Positions 19,441 through 30,800 of a stretch of 64,000 bases of DNA are shown here, one piece after another. Made by a program: the position numbers and the translations under genes. Below the pieces are notes generated by a model, which ran no database searches, had not been told where the DNA came from, and worked only from the letters and a program-made list of their open reading frames with translations. The stretch's first letter is position 1. Every line of letters starts with the position of its first letter. The stretch is from Hymenopus coronatus (taxonomy: Eukaryota > Arthropoda > Insecta > Mantodea > Hymenopodidae), in contig CM060880.1 of the NCBI GenBank assembly GCA_030762935.1, positions 12,372,501 to 12,436,500 of the forward strand. Reading direction: 5' to 3'.

Positions 19441-22400
19441 AGTTGACGAATGTTAAAGTACAAAAGCATTCTTCAGAGACATGCCAGTATTCTTAAATGA
19501 TGTGCTACTTATGGGTGGGTTCATTTGCTTGTGAAAGAGGGATATTCGTAATAAAAGATCACTAGTAGTAGGTTCTATTTGAAAAAAAAAATTAAATTTG
19601 CGGTTGGCTGTTCCAAATGCACAGCACGCTCTACAGAATTTTTATTTTATACCGCGGCGCAACGTTTTCATTGCTAAAACAGCACATATTCATGATAACC
19701 TTGCCGATGTATTCAAATTTTATGGCGGTGACAAGTGTATACGATTATTGTCCGCAATATTAACTTTTGAACCCAGGATAAGAAATGACTGATTATTGAT
19801 CAATAATATTGACTCTGTCCTCGTACTTTTTGGCAGATAGGTAAGCTTAGCTTAAATAGTTTGTATTAAAATACACATAGAAAATAACCGGAAAGAGAAG
19901 CTTCGACGAAGAAGCGTTCCTTAGTTTCGAAGATACAAAAATCAGTCATATGGAAAACATGTACACAGTTCTGAAGCTACAAAACGCCAGTCAGAAAGTG
20001 ACACCACTTGGCGCTCAACGTTTTTCAGATCTCTTGACCCCGTTTGCACTGTCTCCCACACTCGCAGGTAGATTTCTAGAGTGGCGATGGCAACTAGTTA
20101 AAGACAAATTCATCCGCAATGTTTCCCTCAGTTATACACTTAGTGACATGGATAGCTGATTAAGGTAAAGATATTCCCCTTCTAGAATGTAATGATCAAG
20201 CTTCTGTCTCTAATTTAGGAGGAAGGGGTGGAAGCTTAACTGAGAAAGAAAATGTGGAACATACTTGTAGAATAGGTCGATAAACTGTCTGAATATACAA
20301 CATAAAGGATATGCAAAAACAGGAAAACTTAACGTTATACAAAACAGCTGTTGTCAACCCGTCAGCGTATATGCATATAGTTAATCATAATACTAGCTGA
20401 TCAGCATAAAGCAGAACAGGTTCTACGGCCCTTAGCCGACCGTCGGTGAAGCACGAGGCTTTATTGTGAGTTGATTTGCAAACGTGGCACGTGTTTGTTA
20501 GCTGGCCCAATGCGTGCGTATTAAGTAAAAAGTCAGTATCCGTTACCAGTATCCACTTCCCCAAAAATGTTAATTTATGGTTCATATGTTGGTGGAGACT
20601 CTATGAGTAGCACCGCGTTCCTCGGATTTAATCCTTTCCTCAAGAAATTGATGCCATTTCTCAGAGGGAACTGCCAATTTCCTAAGCTGGCGCCAGAAAT
20701 ATTTGGCATTTCCAACATCTCCTGGCTTGATATGTAGAATTCTTATTTTAAGTGTTTGATGTTTGTTTTTTCTTAGCAATAACTTACGCGACAAATCGTA
20801 GTATATTTACCGTGGACGTGCTGTCACCCGCTCAGCGCATAACAAGCAGCACCGACGAGCGGCTCCATGCCGATCAGCCAGTCTTATTCTCAATACATGG
20901 TTTTAAACTTCAGGTATTGGGGTAACACATTTTATAATTTATGCAACTATCAATTAATGCTTTTTGCATGGTCTCACGAGAAACAATGGGCAACATACAT
21001 TTTATAAGCTGAGGCAACTCTCGACGGTTTAAAAGCAGGTCGAGAGGTATATCATTAATTTTGGCATGAGCTCATGAGAAACAAAAGATGGGTTATTTAA
21101 CTGTCCAGAATGAAGGTCTAAAAATGTCAACAAAAGTCAAGTAAACCAGCGGACACATTGGAGGTGATCAATGGCACAAAACTTATCTTAAGGTGATGCA
21201 TCTCTGAAATTTGACCAAAATTGTGAAAAATTAAAAAAAAAAAAGTATAATAAAAAAGTGAATTCTAAACTCTAAGAAAATATATCGCTTTTCCCTCTTA
21301 GTGAATTTAACTACCAATTAAGGGAAGCTGTAGATGGGTCTTGTTAATAGGACTCTTAAATTTAAATCTTATTTTCTCGCAAACGCTCCATACTCAGAAT
21401 GTTCCACACGAATCAAATTTGTTTCAAAACGTTTATACTGCCTCTCATAAAGAAAATTGTAGTTATACTTTTTCGAAATAATACTCCAGTTTTGATAAAT
21501 AAATTATTAAATTTACATAATTAAAATGATTATTTAAATAGACATGCACCTGGAGTTTTTATACAGGGCAGAAATATCACTATTATTGTTTACAGTAACT
21601 GGGATTCACTTCAATATTGTGTCTTTACAACGTGAATTTTCTTGTTTTATAGTATTTAACGCCCACTTTTACTACAAATGACACTTCAAGCGACAACACC
21701 GATGATACATGGAATGAAAAATGGAGCACTGGTGGAATGCCATGGCGGGGAAAACCGCAGGACCCGGAGAAAACCCGTCCCTACACCACTTTGTCCACCA
21801 CAAATATCAGATACTGTTGCTTGGAATCTAGTGGATTTTCCAAATTTTTTTCCAAATTCCCATACGTAACCAGAAACCAAGGTAACCTAGCTGGTCTGTC
21901 TCCTTGCAGTCTGTTGATAGTGAAGTCATGAATGCGCTTCAAATCAGTAGTTTTGAGGTTTATTCTTAATAAAAAGAAACAGTTCACAGCTTAATGAATG
22001 TTAAACTTTTAAGAACACTTAATGTTTAATAATTGAAATGTTTTTAATTATTATTCCTTAATTAAAGTTTAAAAGTTATATCATGTTGTATTTATTTGTA
22101 CCGAGGTCCATCTTATACCCAAAATGTTTTACACAATTTTTAACACGGAGTTTATATAAGTATATTTTACCCTGATAAAGTTATAAAAGTTGATTTAAAA
22201 TAATTAACTCTCCGAAAGTTACACTCTTTTGTTCTCACTCATTAAAATAGTTTATTCGTGATTTCAATGACTTTGGTACTTTAAATTAAACAATTTATTG
22301 CTAATTTTTATTAAAAAAATTAATGGAAAATTTTCCAGGTAAAAAAAAAAACTTGGGTGGGATGGATTATAAGATGTTTTACTTAACTTTGAAATTTTAT

Positions 22401-22510
22401 GTTTATATTTTTATGGTCTTCGATGACATACTCAAACACAAATGTTTTGTTTTTTATTCGAGAAATGAGATTTAAAAATTGGTTACCTAAGTTAAATGTA
22501 GCAATTTCTG
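19441..22510. other. Long unassigned stretch
   Basis: 3 kb with several small ORFs (19598-19792 plus, 19950-20159 plus, 20794-20582 minus, 21678-21987 both strands), none with a motif I can name. The only RepA-free block longer than 3 kb apart from mariner 3 and the exon region. Confidence 0.5.
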
Positions 22511-22519
22511 TACTTAATG

Positions 22520-22735
22520 ATGCCATGAAAGCAATTTTACAACCCTAGTGATGTAAGTGCCTCTCATGTCCAGATTCGTCAAGAAACCTCTTGAAGAACT
22601 GACAGGCTGATCAATCAAGAAACCTTTTTGGGGTTCAACTTTATTATCTAAGTTTGCCGGGCTTGTTGGCCATGGTCCACTTGTTGGCATAACCGACGTT
22701 TCGCTGAAAGCTGCATTCGACATCATCAAGGTGAG
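22520..22735 (-). repeat. Fragment sharing an 80-bp block with 23290-23400, inverted
   Basis: The minus strand reads CAGCGAAACGTCGGTTATGC, AACAAGTGGACCATGGCCAA, CCCGGCAAACTTAGATAA. The same series occurs on the plus strand at about 23300-23400. Sequences of this kind often lie next to retrotransposon RT tails in insects. Confidence 0.55.
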
Positions 22736-22764
22736 AATCTAACTCCGGCGTCTACCTCTAGTAA

Positions 22765-22945
22765 CTGCCGCAGTATATATTGCTGTGCGCCGAAGGAGGG
22801 ATGTGGAAGAAGTCATTAGACGCCGGGCTCAGAAATGTTATGCCAGATTGGGCGAACATGAGAACGCACTTGTCAGATCGATGGGGGAGTACTCACCCAC
22901 TGAACGCCGAAAGAGGCAGTTTCGGGTTCCCCGCATGGCTTGCGG
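22765..22945 (+). pseudogene. Non-LTR retrotransposon C-terminal relic
   Basis: One frame reads VEEVIRRRAQKCYARLGEHE, NALVRSMGEYSPTERRKRQF and ends at CGHPR-stop, the usual look of the Jockey/I-type pol C-terminus (compare RLHRSCLRHSNPLLRHIY in the LINE at 37 kb). No catalytic domain remains. Confidence 0.5.
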
Positions 22946-23279
22946 GCACCCCCGGTAACAACGGCTTCCAACCAGCCAACAGCGAAATAACTGAACTAAG
23001 TACTACCCCCCCCCCACTCCCATTGGGAGTGCTCTATCAAAAATAAACCAACATAAATAATTGTCAAAATTAAACACCAGCGGAGCAGAGGAAAGGATGC
23101 TGATCCTGAAAAATGCAACCGCTCGAGGAGCCTATCTAGCACTACCTCCTTAACACCATCACTCAAAACCTCAAAAATAAAACCTCAACCTCACCTCATT
23201 CCTGTGGTTAAACCTTCACCACGAGGTACGCAGCAACAACAACACCTAGGCTCACCACGAGCCTACCAGATCTCGCACA

Positions 23280-23434
23280 CACGCACAGAGCGTGGTCAGC
23301 TAGCTTTCGGCGAAACGTCGGTTATGCGAACAACTGGACCACGGCCAACAAGCCCGGCAAACTTAGATAACAAGGTTGATAACGCCGGCCGTGAAAGCCT
23401 ACGCCTCTTTTTGGGGTTGTTTACTTTGAGCAAC
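23280..23434 (+). repeat. Second copy of the 80-bp block (plus strand)
   Basis: CGGCGAAACGTCGGTTATGC, CACGGCCAACAAGCCCGGCA, then divergence after TAACAAGGTT. Inverted relative to 22520-22735, with the RT-tail relic between them. Confidence 0.55.
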
Positions 23435-23790
23435 TATCCATGTCGTGAGTTTAAACGTGCACAGATTCTTCCTAGCGGAAACTTATCATCAACAAGCGGC
23501 CAAGCTGAACTGTTCGGTGGGATGAAGCCTTAGCTCAGTGAATGGAATGTACAAACCAAGAAGCTAATAAAGAGCCACGTTGTTGTACTAGTAGGCTGAG
23601 GAATTGGAAGACGTCGCACTTACACGTTTAGATAAGTAATGCTGCAAGAAAGACAGCCACACGATTCAATGGTATGGACGCAGATTCTCAGCAACACAGT
23701 CCGTTCCATAATGTCTTCTTCGTCATTGAGAACGATGTCCTTGAATGATATGATATGATAGTTGAGATCAGCTCACTGAGATCATCATCA
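23435..23790 (-). other. Probable 3' UTR / downstream flank of the glycosyltransferase exon
   Basis: Mixed-composition sequence with no similarity to the repeats defined here, directly downstream of three stacked stop codons. I see no clear AATAAA on the minus strand before the LINE-derived fragment at about 23290-23430, so the transcript end is not located. Confidence 0.35.
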
Positions 23791-24060
23791 TCAGAAGTAG
23801 GGACCACAGTGGGAATACACTCTGGGGCAGAACTCCTGAGCAATGAGGCCATAAGGTTGTCGAGATCCCACTGTTATGTTTTGGGTAACACTGAACTTAT
23901 TCCACACGTGGATCACCATGCTCTGCTGGAGGCGGGCCATAGTCTTTTCACTGTTGGCTTCGTCGAAGTACAGCTTCCACTGCCTCCAAGGGATGGGGTA
24001 GAAGGCTGAGGGAGGGAACACGGTGAATCCCCGACACCGCTCTGGCGTCATGTCCCGCAC
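23791..24060 (-). CDS. Alpha-1,4-galactosyltransferase-like gene, 3' terminal coding exon (partial)
   Basis: Last coding exon of a Golgi type II glycosyltransferase of the A4GALT/alpha-4-GT family (GT32 catalytic region plus Gb3-synthase C-terminal domain), which transfers an alpha-1,4-linked sugar to glycolipids. Seen: 89 codons ending in TGA TGA TGA, with the family C-terminal signatures FPPSAFYPIPWRQW (about residues 15-28 of the exon), LYFDE (30-34) and IHVWNK (50-55), then a cysteine near the end in EFCPR. The right edge at 24060 is preceded on the minus strand by a pyrimidine-rich tract and TTTTCAG, a good splice acceptor, so the exon opens GTG-CGG-GAC and needs no start codon. Upstream exons, including the DXD catalytic part, are not in the window; the next 1.5 kb upstream is unassigned DNA and decayed RepA. 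A shorter opposite-strand ORF is a shadow. This is the only clearly host-type coding sequence here. Insect paralogues (alpha4GT1 or alpha4GT2) cannot be separated from this exon. Confidence 0.85.
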   Translation of the reverse strand: MRDMTPERCRGFTVFPPSAFYPIPWRQWKLYFDEANSEKTMARLQQSMVIHVWNKFSVTQNITVGSRQPYGLIAQEFCPRVYSHCGPYF

Positions 24061-24080
24061 CTGAAAACAAACACATTCTC
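24061..24080 (-). promoter_or_regulatory. Splice acceptor of the glycosyltransferase exon
   Basis: Minus strand reads TGTGTTTGTTTTCAG and then the conserved coding sequence. The T-rich tract and AG lie exactly where homology to the C-terminal domain begins, so this decides the exon's 5' boundary. Confidence 0.7.
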
Positions 24081-24180
24081 AGTGACATGTACACAGGTTT
24101 CTCATCCAAATAAATTCTGTAAACGTGCAGGAATGGAAGGAGGACGATGCAATAGAGGAAAGATAGGGCCAAAACCAAAT

Positions 24181-24744
24181 TACAATCATACGAAAAGCTC
24201 TATGTTCTGAACGTTTTTTGTTTGTTTGTTGTTGTTGTTGTTTTTTTTTTTTTTTACAAAGTATTCATCTAAAATTGTTTTGAGATGTGTACGGAGCACC
24301 TATTCGCGACATTTTGTGCGTTTGTACGCATGAAGAACTGCATTAATGCTGCCAATATGGGTTTTGAGATTCTATACAAAGGAGTTTGAAGACATTTTGA
24401 AAAATTAAGTTAACATTCTTGCTTGGTATTGTTCTGTCCAGACCATGCTGAAAATTGCACTTTCTGGCATGCAGGATTTCGCCGACCAGTTGCATATGGA
24501 TTCCTTTACTCGCTCTGCTTCAAATGAAAAGCAAGGAGGTAAAATAAGTGAATACATACGTAATCATATTAATAATAACAATAATAATGTTTTATGGTGA
24601 CCTGTCACATGACACGCCCGTCATAGGCTACTTATTCTGCAATAGACTAATATTTTAACTACATGGCACAAAAGTCCGCAAGGGACCAAGGCCGCTGCAA
24701 GGTGCAGTGCTGGAGGATGAGACGGGAGACTAATATTACGAAAG
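24181..24744. other. Unassigned stretch (possible intron)
   Basis: A GTT/T-rich simple tract at 24220-24257, otherwise no recognisable feature. It lies upstream of the glycosyltransferase exon, so it may be intronic. Confidence 0.4.
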
Positions 24745-25436
24745 CGTATTCCTCTATGTATTTCATGTTAATCTAGATAAACATTACCAGAAACCATCTT
24801 ATTACACATTTCCTTGTAGATACTATGGGTTCAGGAATATATCAGGCTTAAGTGATGTTCAAACCTTTTAAGAGAACGTCGCTATGTGATGGATTTCAAA
24901 TTACATTACCTTTGTATAATTAGGATGGAAAAGGTATATGTATTGGGAAATTTAAATCATTAACAAGCAATATGTGTGGTTAACTCCACAGAAACGCACC
25001 TTACATAATTTCTCTTTTTTAAAAAAAGTTATTATGCCGTAAGATTTTGTTTATATGTTGCGATACACCAGTTAAGCCAGTCATCCAGAGTGACGGGGAT
25101 TTCTGAGGCTATTTCCAGAAAATTCCGGATACACGTTTCATTTGTCATGGACACATCTAATATATTCAATTAAATGCTCCATTTAAGCGTGGTTTGAGGT
25201 GGGATGATTTTCTTTAAATTGTTCGTGTCGCATTTTCAGACGATACTGACCTTAAATGCCAAATTTGGTATTTATCAACTTTTCGTTTTTGCGTTATGCT
25301 ATTCGCAGACAGATGGACAGACACGGCCCTTTTAGTAAAAGCTTATTTACGATTTAGGAAGACTCAAAACATACATTCTTAGTGAAATACAATACTTTCC
25401 AGTAGTTTCCCTACCTACTGTTACGTAGTAAAAATG
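24745..25436 (-). mobile_element. Old, strongly diverged RepA copy
   Basis: Block order of a minus RepA (TTCATGTTAATCTAGATAAA, GTCGCTATGTGATGGATTTC, AATTCCGGATACACGTTTCA, AAATGCCAAATTTGGTATTT, GTAGTAAAAATG) with many substitutions; no intact terminal hairpin. One of the oldest copies here. Confidence 0.78.
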
Positions 25437-25679
25437 CAGGGATTAAAACTACACATTTTTGTAAGTTCTCTCTCTACATACTTTTAAAACAGCACATATA
25501 CAAGAAATTATATACTATTATTGAATAATTTTAATTTGTAAATATGCTTTTTTTTTTTTTTTTAACTTGGTCCTATGGGAGAGAAAGTCGAAAAATTTTA
25601 TTTTTATTTTCGATCTGCTTTTACTAAAAACAAAAAAACCTTCTTGATCTGCATCATGAGTGGCAAGTGATCCCTGTGA
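25437..25679. other. Unassigned stretch left of the satellite
   Basis: AT-rich with an 18-base T-run near 25550-25563. Nothing else seen. Confidence 0.4.
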
Positions 25680-27716
25680 TTCCATTCAACCATCCATCCA
25701 CCCACGCATCCATCAACCCATCATCTATCCATCCACCCATCCATCCACCCATCTATCCATCCACCCATCCATCCACCCATCTATCCATCCACCCTCGCAT
25801 ACATCCACCCATCTATCCATCAACCCATCCATCCACCCATCTATTCATCCACCCTCGCATACATCCACCCATCTATCCATCAACCCATCCATCTATCCAT
25901 CCACCCATTCATCTATCCATCCCCCCACGCATCCATCAACCCATCATCTATCCATCCACCCACCCATCTATCTATCCACCCATCTATCCATCCACCCACG
26001 CATCCATCAACCCATCATCTATCCATCCACCCACGCACCCATCAACCCATCCATCTATCCATCCACCCACGCATCCATCCACCCATCTATCCATCCAACC
26101 ACGCATCCATCAACCCATCCATCTATCCATCCACCCACGCATCCATCAACCCATCCATCTAACCATCCACCCACGCATCCATCAACCCATCATCTATCCA
26201 TCCACCCATCCATCCATCTATCCATCCACCCTCGCATGCATCCACCCATCTATCCACCCACGCATCCATCAAACCATCCACCCACGCATCCATCAACCCA
26301 TCATCTATCCATCCACCCTCGCAATCATCCACCCATCTATCCATCCACCCTCGCAATCATCCACCCATCTATCCACCCACGCATCCATCAACCCATCCAT
26401 CTATCCATCCACCCATCCACCCACGCATCCATCAACCCATCATCTATCCATCCACCCACCCATCTATCTATCCACCCACGCATCCATCCACCCACGCACC
26501 CATCAACCCATCCATCTATCCATCCACCCATCATCTATCCATCCACCCATCCATCTATCCATCCACGCACGCATCCATCCACCCATCTATCCATCCAACC
26601 ACGCATCCATCAACCCATCCATCTATCCACCCACACACGCATCCATCAAACCATCCATCTATCCATCCACCCACGCATCCATCAACCCATCCACCCACTC
26701 ATCCATTCACCCACGCATCCATCCACCCATCCCTCTATCCATCCACCCATCCCTCTATCCATCCACCCACGCATCATCAACCCATCCATCTATCCATCCA
26801 CCCATCCATCAGCCCATCCATCTATCCATCCACCCACGCATCCATCAACCCATCCACTCACGCATCCATCAACCCATCCATATATCCATCCACCCGCGCA
26901 TCCATCCATATATCCACCCACCCTCCTATACATACACCCACGCATCCATCGCCCATCCATCTATCCACCCACCCAGCAACCCATCCATCTATCCACCCAC
27001 CCATCCACCCACCCACGCGTCCATCTATCCACCCACCCACGCATCATCCACCCATCCATCTATCCATCCACCCACCAATCCATCCATCTATCCACCCACC
27101 CACGCATCCATCCACCCATCCATCTATCCTTCCACCCACCAATCCATCCATCTATCCACCCACCCACGCATCCATCTATCCATCCATCTACCCATCCACC
27201 CACCCATACATCTATCCATCCACCCACCCATCTATCCATCCACCCACCCATCCATCCATCCATCTACCCATCTACCCACCCACACATCTATCCATCCACC
27301 CATCCATCTACCCATCTACCCACCCACTAATCCATCCATCTATCCACCCACCCACGCATCCATCCACCCATCCATCTATCCATCCACCCATCCATCCACC
27401 ACTCCATCCATCTATCCACCCACCCACCAATCCATCCATCTATCCACCCACCCACGCATCCATCCACCCATCCATCTATCCATCCACCCACCCATACATC
27501 TATCCATCCACCCACCCATCCATCTACCCATCCACCCATCCATCCATCTACCCACCCACCCATCTATCCATCCACCCACACATCCATCTACCCATCCACC
27601 TACCTATCCATCCACCCATCTATCCTTCCACCCACGCACCCATCCACCCACGCACCCATCCACCCACGCACCCATCCACCCACGCATCCATCCACCCACC
27701 AATCCATTCATATCCA
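25680..27716. repeat. 2-kb CCAT/CCAC tetranucleotide-derived satellite
   Basis: Near-continuous CATC, CCAC and TATC units with recurring longer modules such as CACGCATCCATCAACCCATC and CATCTATCCATCCACC. A four-base unit read in triplets gives a four-residue cycle, so plus-strand frames stay open (His-Pro-Ser-Ile and Thr-His-Pro patterns for 556 and 703 codons) and minus-strand frames read Gly-Trp-Met-Asp. These are composition artefacts. The left part (to about 26900) is richer in the 'acgcatccatcaaccc' module, the right part in 'cacccacc', so the array has at least two homogenised domains. Confidence 0.95.
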
Positions 27717-28018
27717 TATTCACCATTACATTGTTGCGCGTAACCAAAGTGTTACTTGTTGGACAGTTGATGGTTTGAGCTTCGTAAAACTCTGTTGTGT
27801 GAAAGGAGACAAAAGACGTACGAATGTTTAGGTCGACACGGTCTGCATATTCATTACATAATTATTTCCATTTACATTGACATGTAACAACGCCGAAGGA
27901 TGTAGACATTTATGGAAAGCCTTCCTCTGTCTTCTTGAATATTGGTTAGGCTTAAGACACCATATTTATATCTATTGCCGTTTGCATGAGCCTTTCAGCT
28001 TCCGCCGTTTATTCGCAC
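27717..28018. other. Unassigned stretch right of the satellite
   Basis: No repeat or gene recognised. Confidence 0.4.
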
Positions 28019-28175
28019 TCCTCTACTGTGTAATATAAGTAGAGGAAATATTACACTCCACCCAAAAGTCGACGTGGAGATATAATCTGAACTATATATT
28101 TTGAGGTCCCCTGAATAGCTCCCAAAAACATTTTTAGTAAAAGGTCCGTGCGTGTGTGCACAGCATAACTAAAAC
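28019..28175 (+). mobile_element. RepA 5'-end fragment, diverged
   Basis: CTCTACTGTGTAATATAAGT, CACTCCACCCAAAAGTCGAC, GGTCCGTGCGTGTGTGCACA, then stops in ACTAAAACAA where an inverted copy starts. Confidence 0.75.
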
Positions 28176-28989
28176 AATGTGTGTTCCATTTACTGACTTT
28201 CTCTACATCTCTGCAACAAATTGTTGTTAAAAAGCTTATTCTCCTATCCTCCTATTTACTTTATGATAATCGAGATAAACATTAACAGAAAGTGTCTAAA
28301 TTACTTGCTTACTTTTGAGTAAAAGGGAAGTAAGGGAATACTCTAGGCTTAAGCGATTGTCAGATATTTTACAGGCTGGTTTTAAAACTGAAACGAATAA
28401 TAAGGAATATTTCGGAAATGGTCAACTCCATTAACAAAATGTATATCTTAAATTTTCAGGGAATAACCTCTTATTCTGGATGAATTGTATGAAATTTTGC
28501 ATAACTCCTAAACCGTAAGAGATGGACAAAAACTTACGGCACAAAAAATGTAGAGCACATTAAAACACACAATTATGTTATATACATTTTTTAACGAATC
28601 TACATTTTTTGTGGTGCTTTTTGTCTATCTCTTACGGTTTACCAGTTGTGGAAAATGCATCCAGAATAAAGATGTCTTCAGAGGCTATTCCCAGAAAATT
28701 CAAGATATACATTTTGTCATGTAATTATGTTAATCAAAAATTTGGAGCCGTTTTTAAGAAAAACAAAATTTTCAAACATTTTGCCATGTAAAGAGTAATT
28801 TAGAGGGGGTTCGGGTCACATCCTTGGAAGATTCTGAACTTAAATATAAAGTTTGATATTTAATAGACTTTCGTTCACTGAATTGTGTTGCCCAAAAGCA
28901 TACACGCGCGTGCACCTTTTTCTAAAAAGATATTTTAATTCAGGGGCCTTCAAAACATGTATTTACTGTGAAATATCGGTATCTAATTT
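28176..28989 (-). mobile_element. RepA copy containing an internal inverted segment
   Basis: Minus blocks from TGTGTTCCATTTACTGACTT to ATGTATAT (28439-28446); then a plus-orientation block 28447-28592 (TTTTCAGGGAATAACCTC ... ATGTTATATACATTTTTT); then minus again from TCTACATTTTTTGTGG to AATTTTTGG, where SINE2 interrupts. Confidence 0.82.
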
Positions 28990-28993
28990 TTGG

Positions 28994-29251
28994 TGTAATG
29001 GTTACCATGCTAAATTCACATACCCAAGGTAGCGGGTTCAAACCCGGCGGAGGACGATTTTTTCGATCGTAAAATTTCTTGGCATGGGTTCATTCGGAAG
29101 GGAAGTAAAGCCGTTGGTCCCGTGTCGTAGATTTACGGCACGTTAAAGAACTTCAAGCTTGATAAAAGAGCTCTGTCTTTCTCGTCCAGTATAGAGTGGG
29201 ACGCTGAGAACAACAGAGTTAAAGAGCGTCCATAAATAAAACTCCTTTTCC
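28994..29251 (+). mobile_element. SINE2 copy with 8-bp target duplication
   Basis: Head TGTAATGGTTACCATGCTAA (A-box; acceptor part missing), B-box GGGTTCAAACCC, body, tail CTCCTTTTCC. Flanked by ATTTTTGG at 28986-28993 and 29252-29259, inserted in the RepA sequence AATTTTTGGATGGAAT. Confidence 0.92.
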
Positions 29252-29310
29252 ATTTTTGGATGGAATACAACACCTTCTCTGCTTACTATGTACATACATA
29301 GTTTAGTTAC
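29252..29310 (-). mobile_element. RepA remainder after the SINE2 insertion
   Basis: GGATGGAATACAACACCTTC then a damaged terminal hairpin (CTTACTATGTACATACATAG). Confidence 0.8.
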
Positions 29311-29497
29311 AGATATTAATAAAGGATAGGGGATAGATAAAGTTATGTTTTATGTAAAACATAAAACAATTTTAATTTGTTTCTGGCAATAATATACACA
29401 AATCTTCTTAAAGCGAATATACGGTGTAATTATCATGAAATGACTGCAGTTGTCAATAGTTTTGGTGGATTTATTGAGTTTTAGAGTCCACGAGCAG

Positions 29498-30374
29498 AAA
29501 AATCTGATGTGTACCATTTACATGACTTTCTCTATATCTCTGCAACAAATTATTCTTAAAAAGCTTATACTTCTATTTACTTTATGCTAATCAGAAAAAA
29601 TTAAGCAGAAATTAATAGTCTTATTATTTGCTTCCTTGTAAGTAGAAGCGAAATAAGGGACTACCATAGGTTAAAGTGATAGTCAAAAGGTGTTTGCTCT
29701 GTCAATGAAGTCTTTTGTTTATATGGATCGGAGTTGACAAGCTCCTGTATGAGAAAAATATGTTTTTCATTGCAGAAACCAAAAATAAGGAATGTCTCAA
29801 AAACGACGAGCGCCACGAACATACATTATATAACATAAATTGTGTGTTTTAACGTGCTCTACATTTTTTTGTGTAGTAAGTTTTTGTCCATCTCTTACGG
29901 TTTAGCAGTTATTCAAAATTCCGTAAAATTCATCCAGAATAAAGTACTCTTCAGAGGCTATTCCTAGAAAATTCAAGATATACATTTTATTTTTCAGGTA
30001 AATATGTTTAATATACGAAATTTTAATCAAAATCGTTACAGCAATTTTTGAGAAAATCAAAATGTTCGAAAAAAGTTCCATGTAAAGGGTAGTTGGGGGT
30101 GGGGGGATTTTTCTCAAAACTTTCGTGTCGCATCCCTGGAAGATACTAAACTTAAATACCAAGTTTGGTATTTTACCGACTTTTCGTTTTTGAGTTATCG
30201 TGTTCACAGACACACGGACACACACACTCGGACCTTTTTCTGAAAATATTTTTTTTTGGATACAGGGGACCCTAAAACATATATTTCCGGTGAAATCTTG
30301 GTATCGAATGTTTTGGTGGAGTGCAATACCTTCTCTATACACTATGCACATAGTGCGTATAGAGAAAGTAAAAA
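29498..30374 (-). mobile_element. RepA copy, full length (alpha subfamily)
   Basis: 877 bp from AAATCTGATGTGTACC to GAGAAAGTAAAAA. Contains the longest RepA open frame (149 codons, 30351-29902, minus), which reads across the microsatellite by chance of its length. Hairpin CTATACACTATGCACATAGT. Confidence 0.92.
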
Positions 30375-30800
30375 GTCGGTTGTAGTGTAAAGGAGATGGT
30401 AGATGAGCTACAAGGAATTATTTATTTTGAGAAATTGTATGGTACCACCTTATGTGCTGTAGGTCAAAGCATATTCCATGAATAAGGAAACAAAAAGTTT
30501 ATGGGGACAGGCGAGCGGGCGTAGCTGACAAGAACCGCGCCGGACTTAGTATGGTTATGATGCCATAAAGCTGCTGATACAAATATTATTTGCGCCCATA
30601 ATGTTTAGTGGCACTCCAGAAATGGAAGTAATGTGTGCTTGAACATCAAAGATAAGCTTCCTGCATTAACTATTTGCAGATACGCTAAAGTGCTGCTATG
30701 ACCCTGCAAGTAAGAGGTGAAGCTGTGAACTATTGCCCAACTTTCTCATGCGCTCGGGCACATTTAATTCATACATAACGAGATGCAGGAGCCACCACAG
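30375..30800. other. Unassigned stretch
   Basis: Unique in the window; no gene signal. Confidence 0.4.

Noticed and set aside
23755..24009. Plus-strand 84-codon ORF opposite the glycosyltransferase exon
   Set aside because: No family resemblance; the minus strand has clear domain signatures and a splice acceptor.
25680..27716. Possible CRISPR-like array because of regular short modules
   Set aside because: No unique spacers: the whole tract is one degenerate tetranucleotide repeat, and the window is eukaryotic.
25660..27778. Plus-strand ORFs of 556 and 703 codons rich in His, Pro, Ser, Ile and Thr
   Set aside because: They are the automatic reading of a CATC/CCAC tetranucleotide satellite; other frames on both strands are also open and no non-repetitive domain exists.
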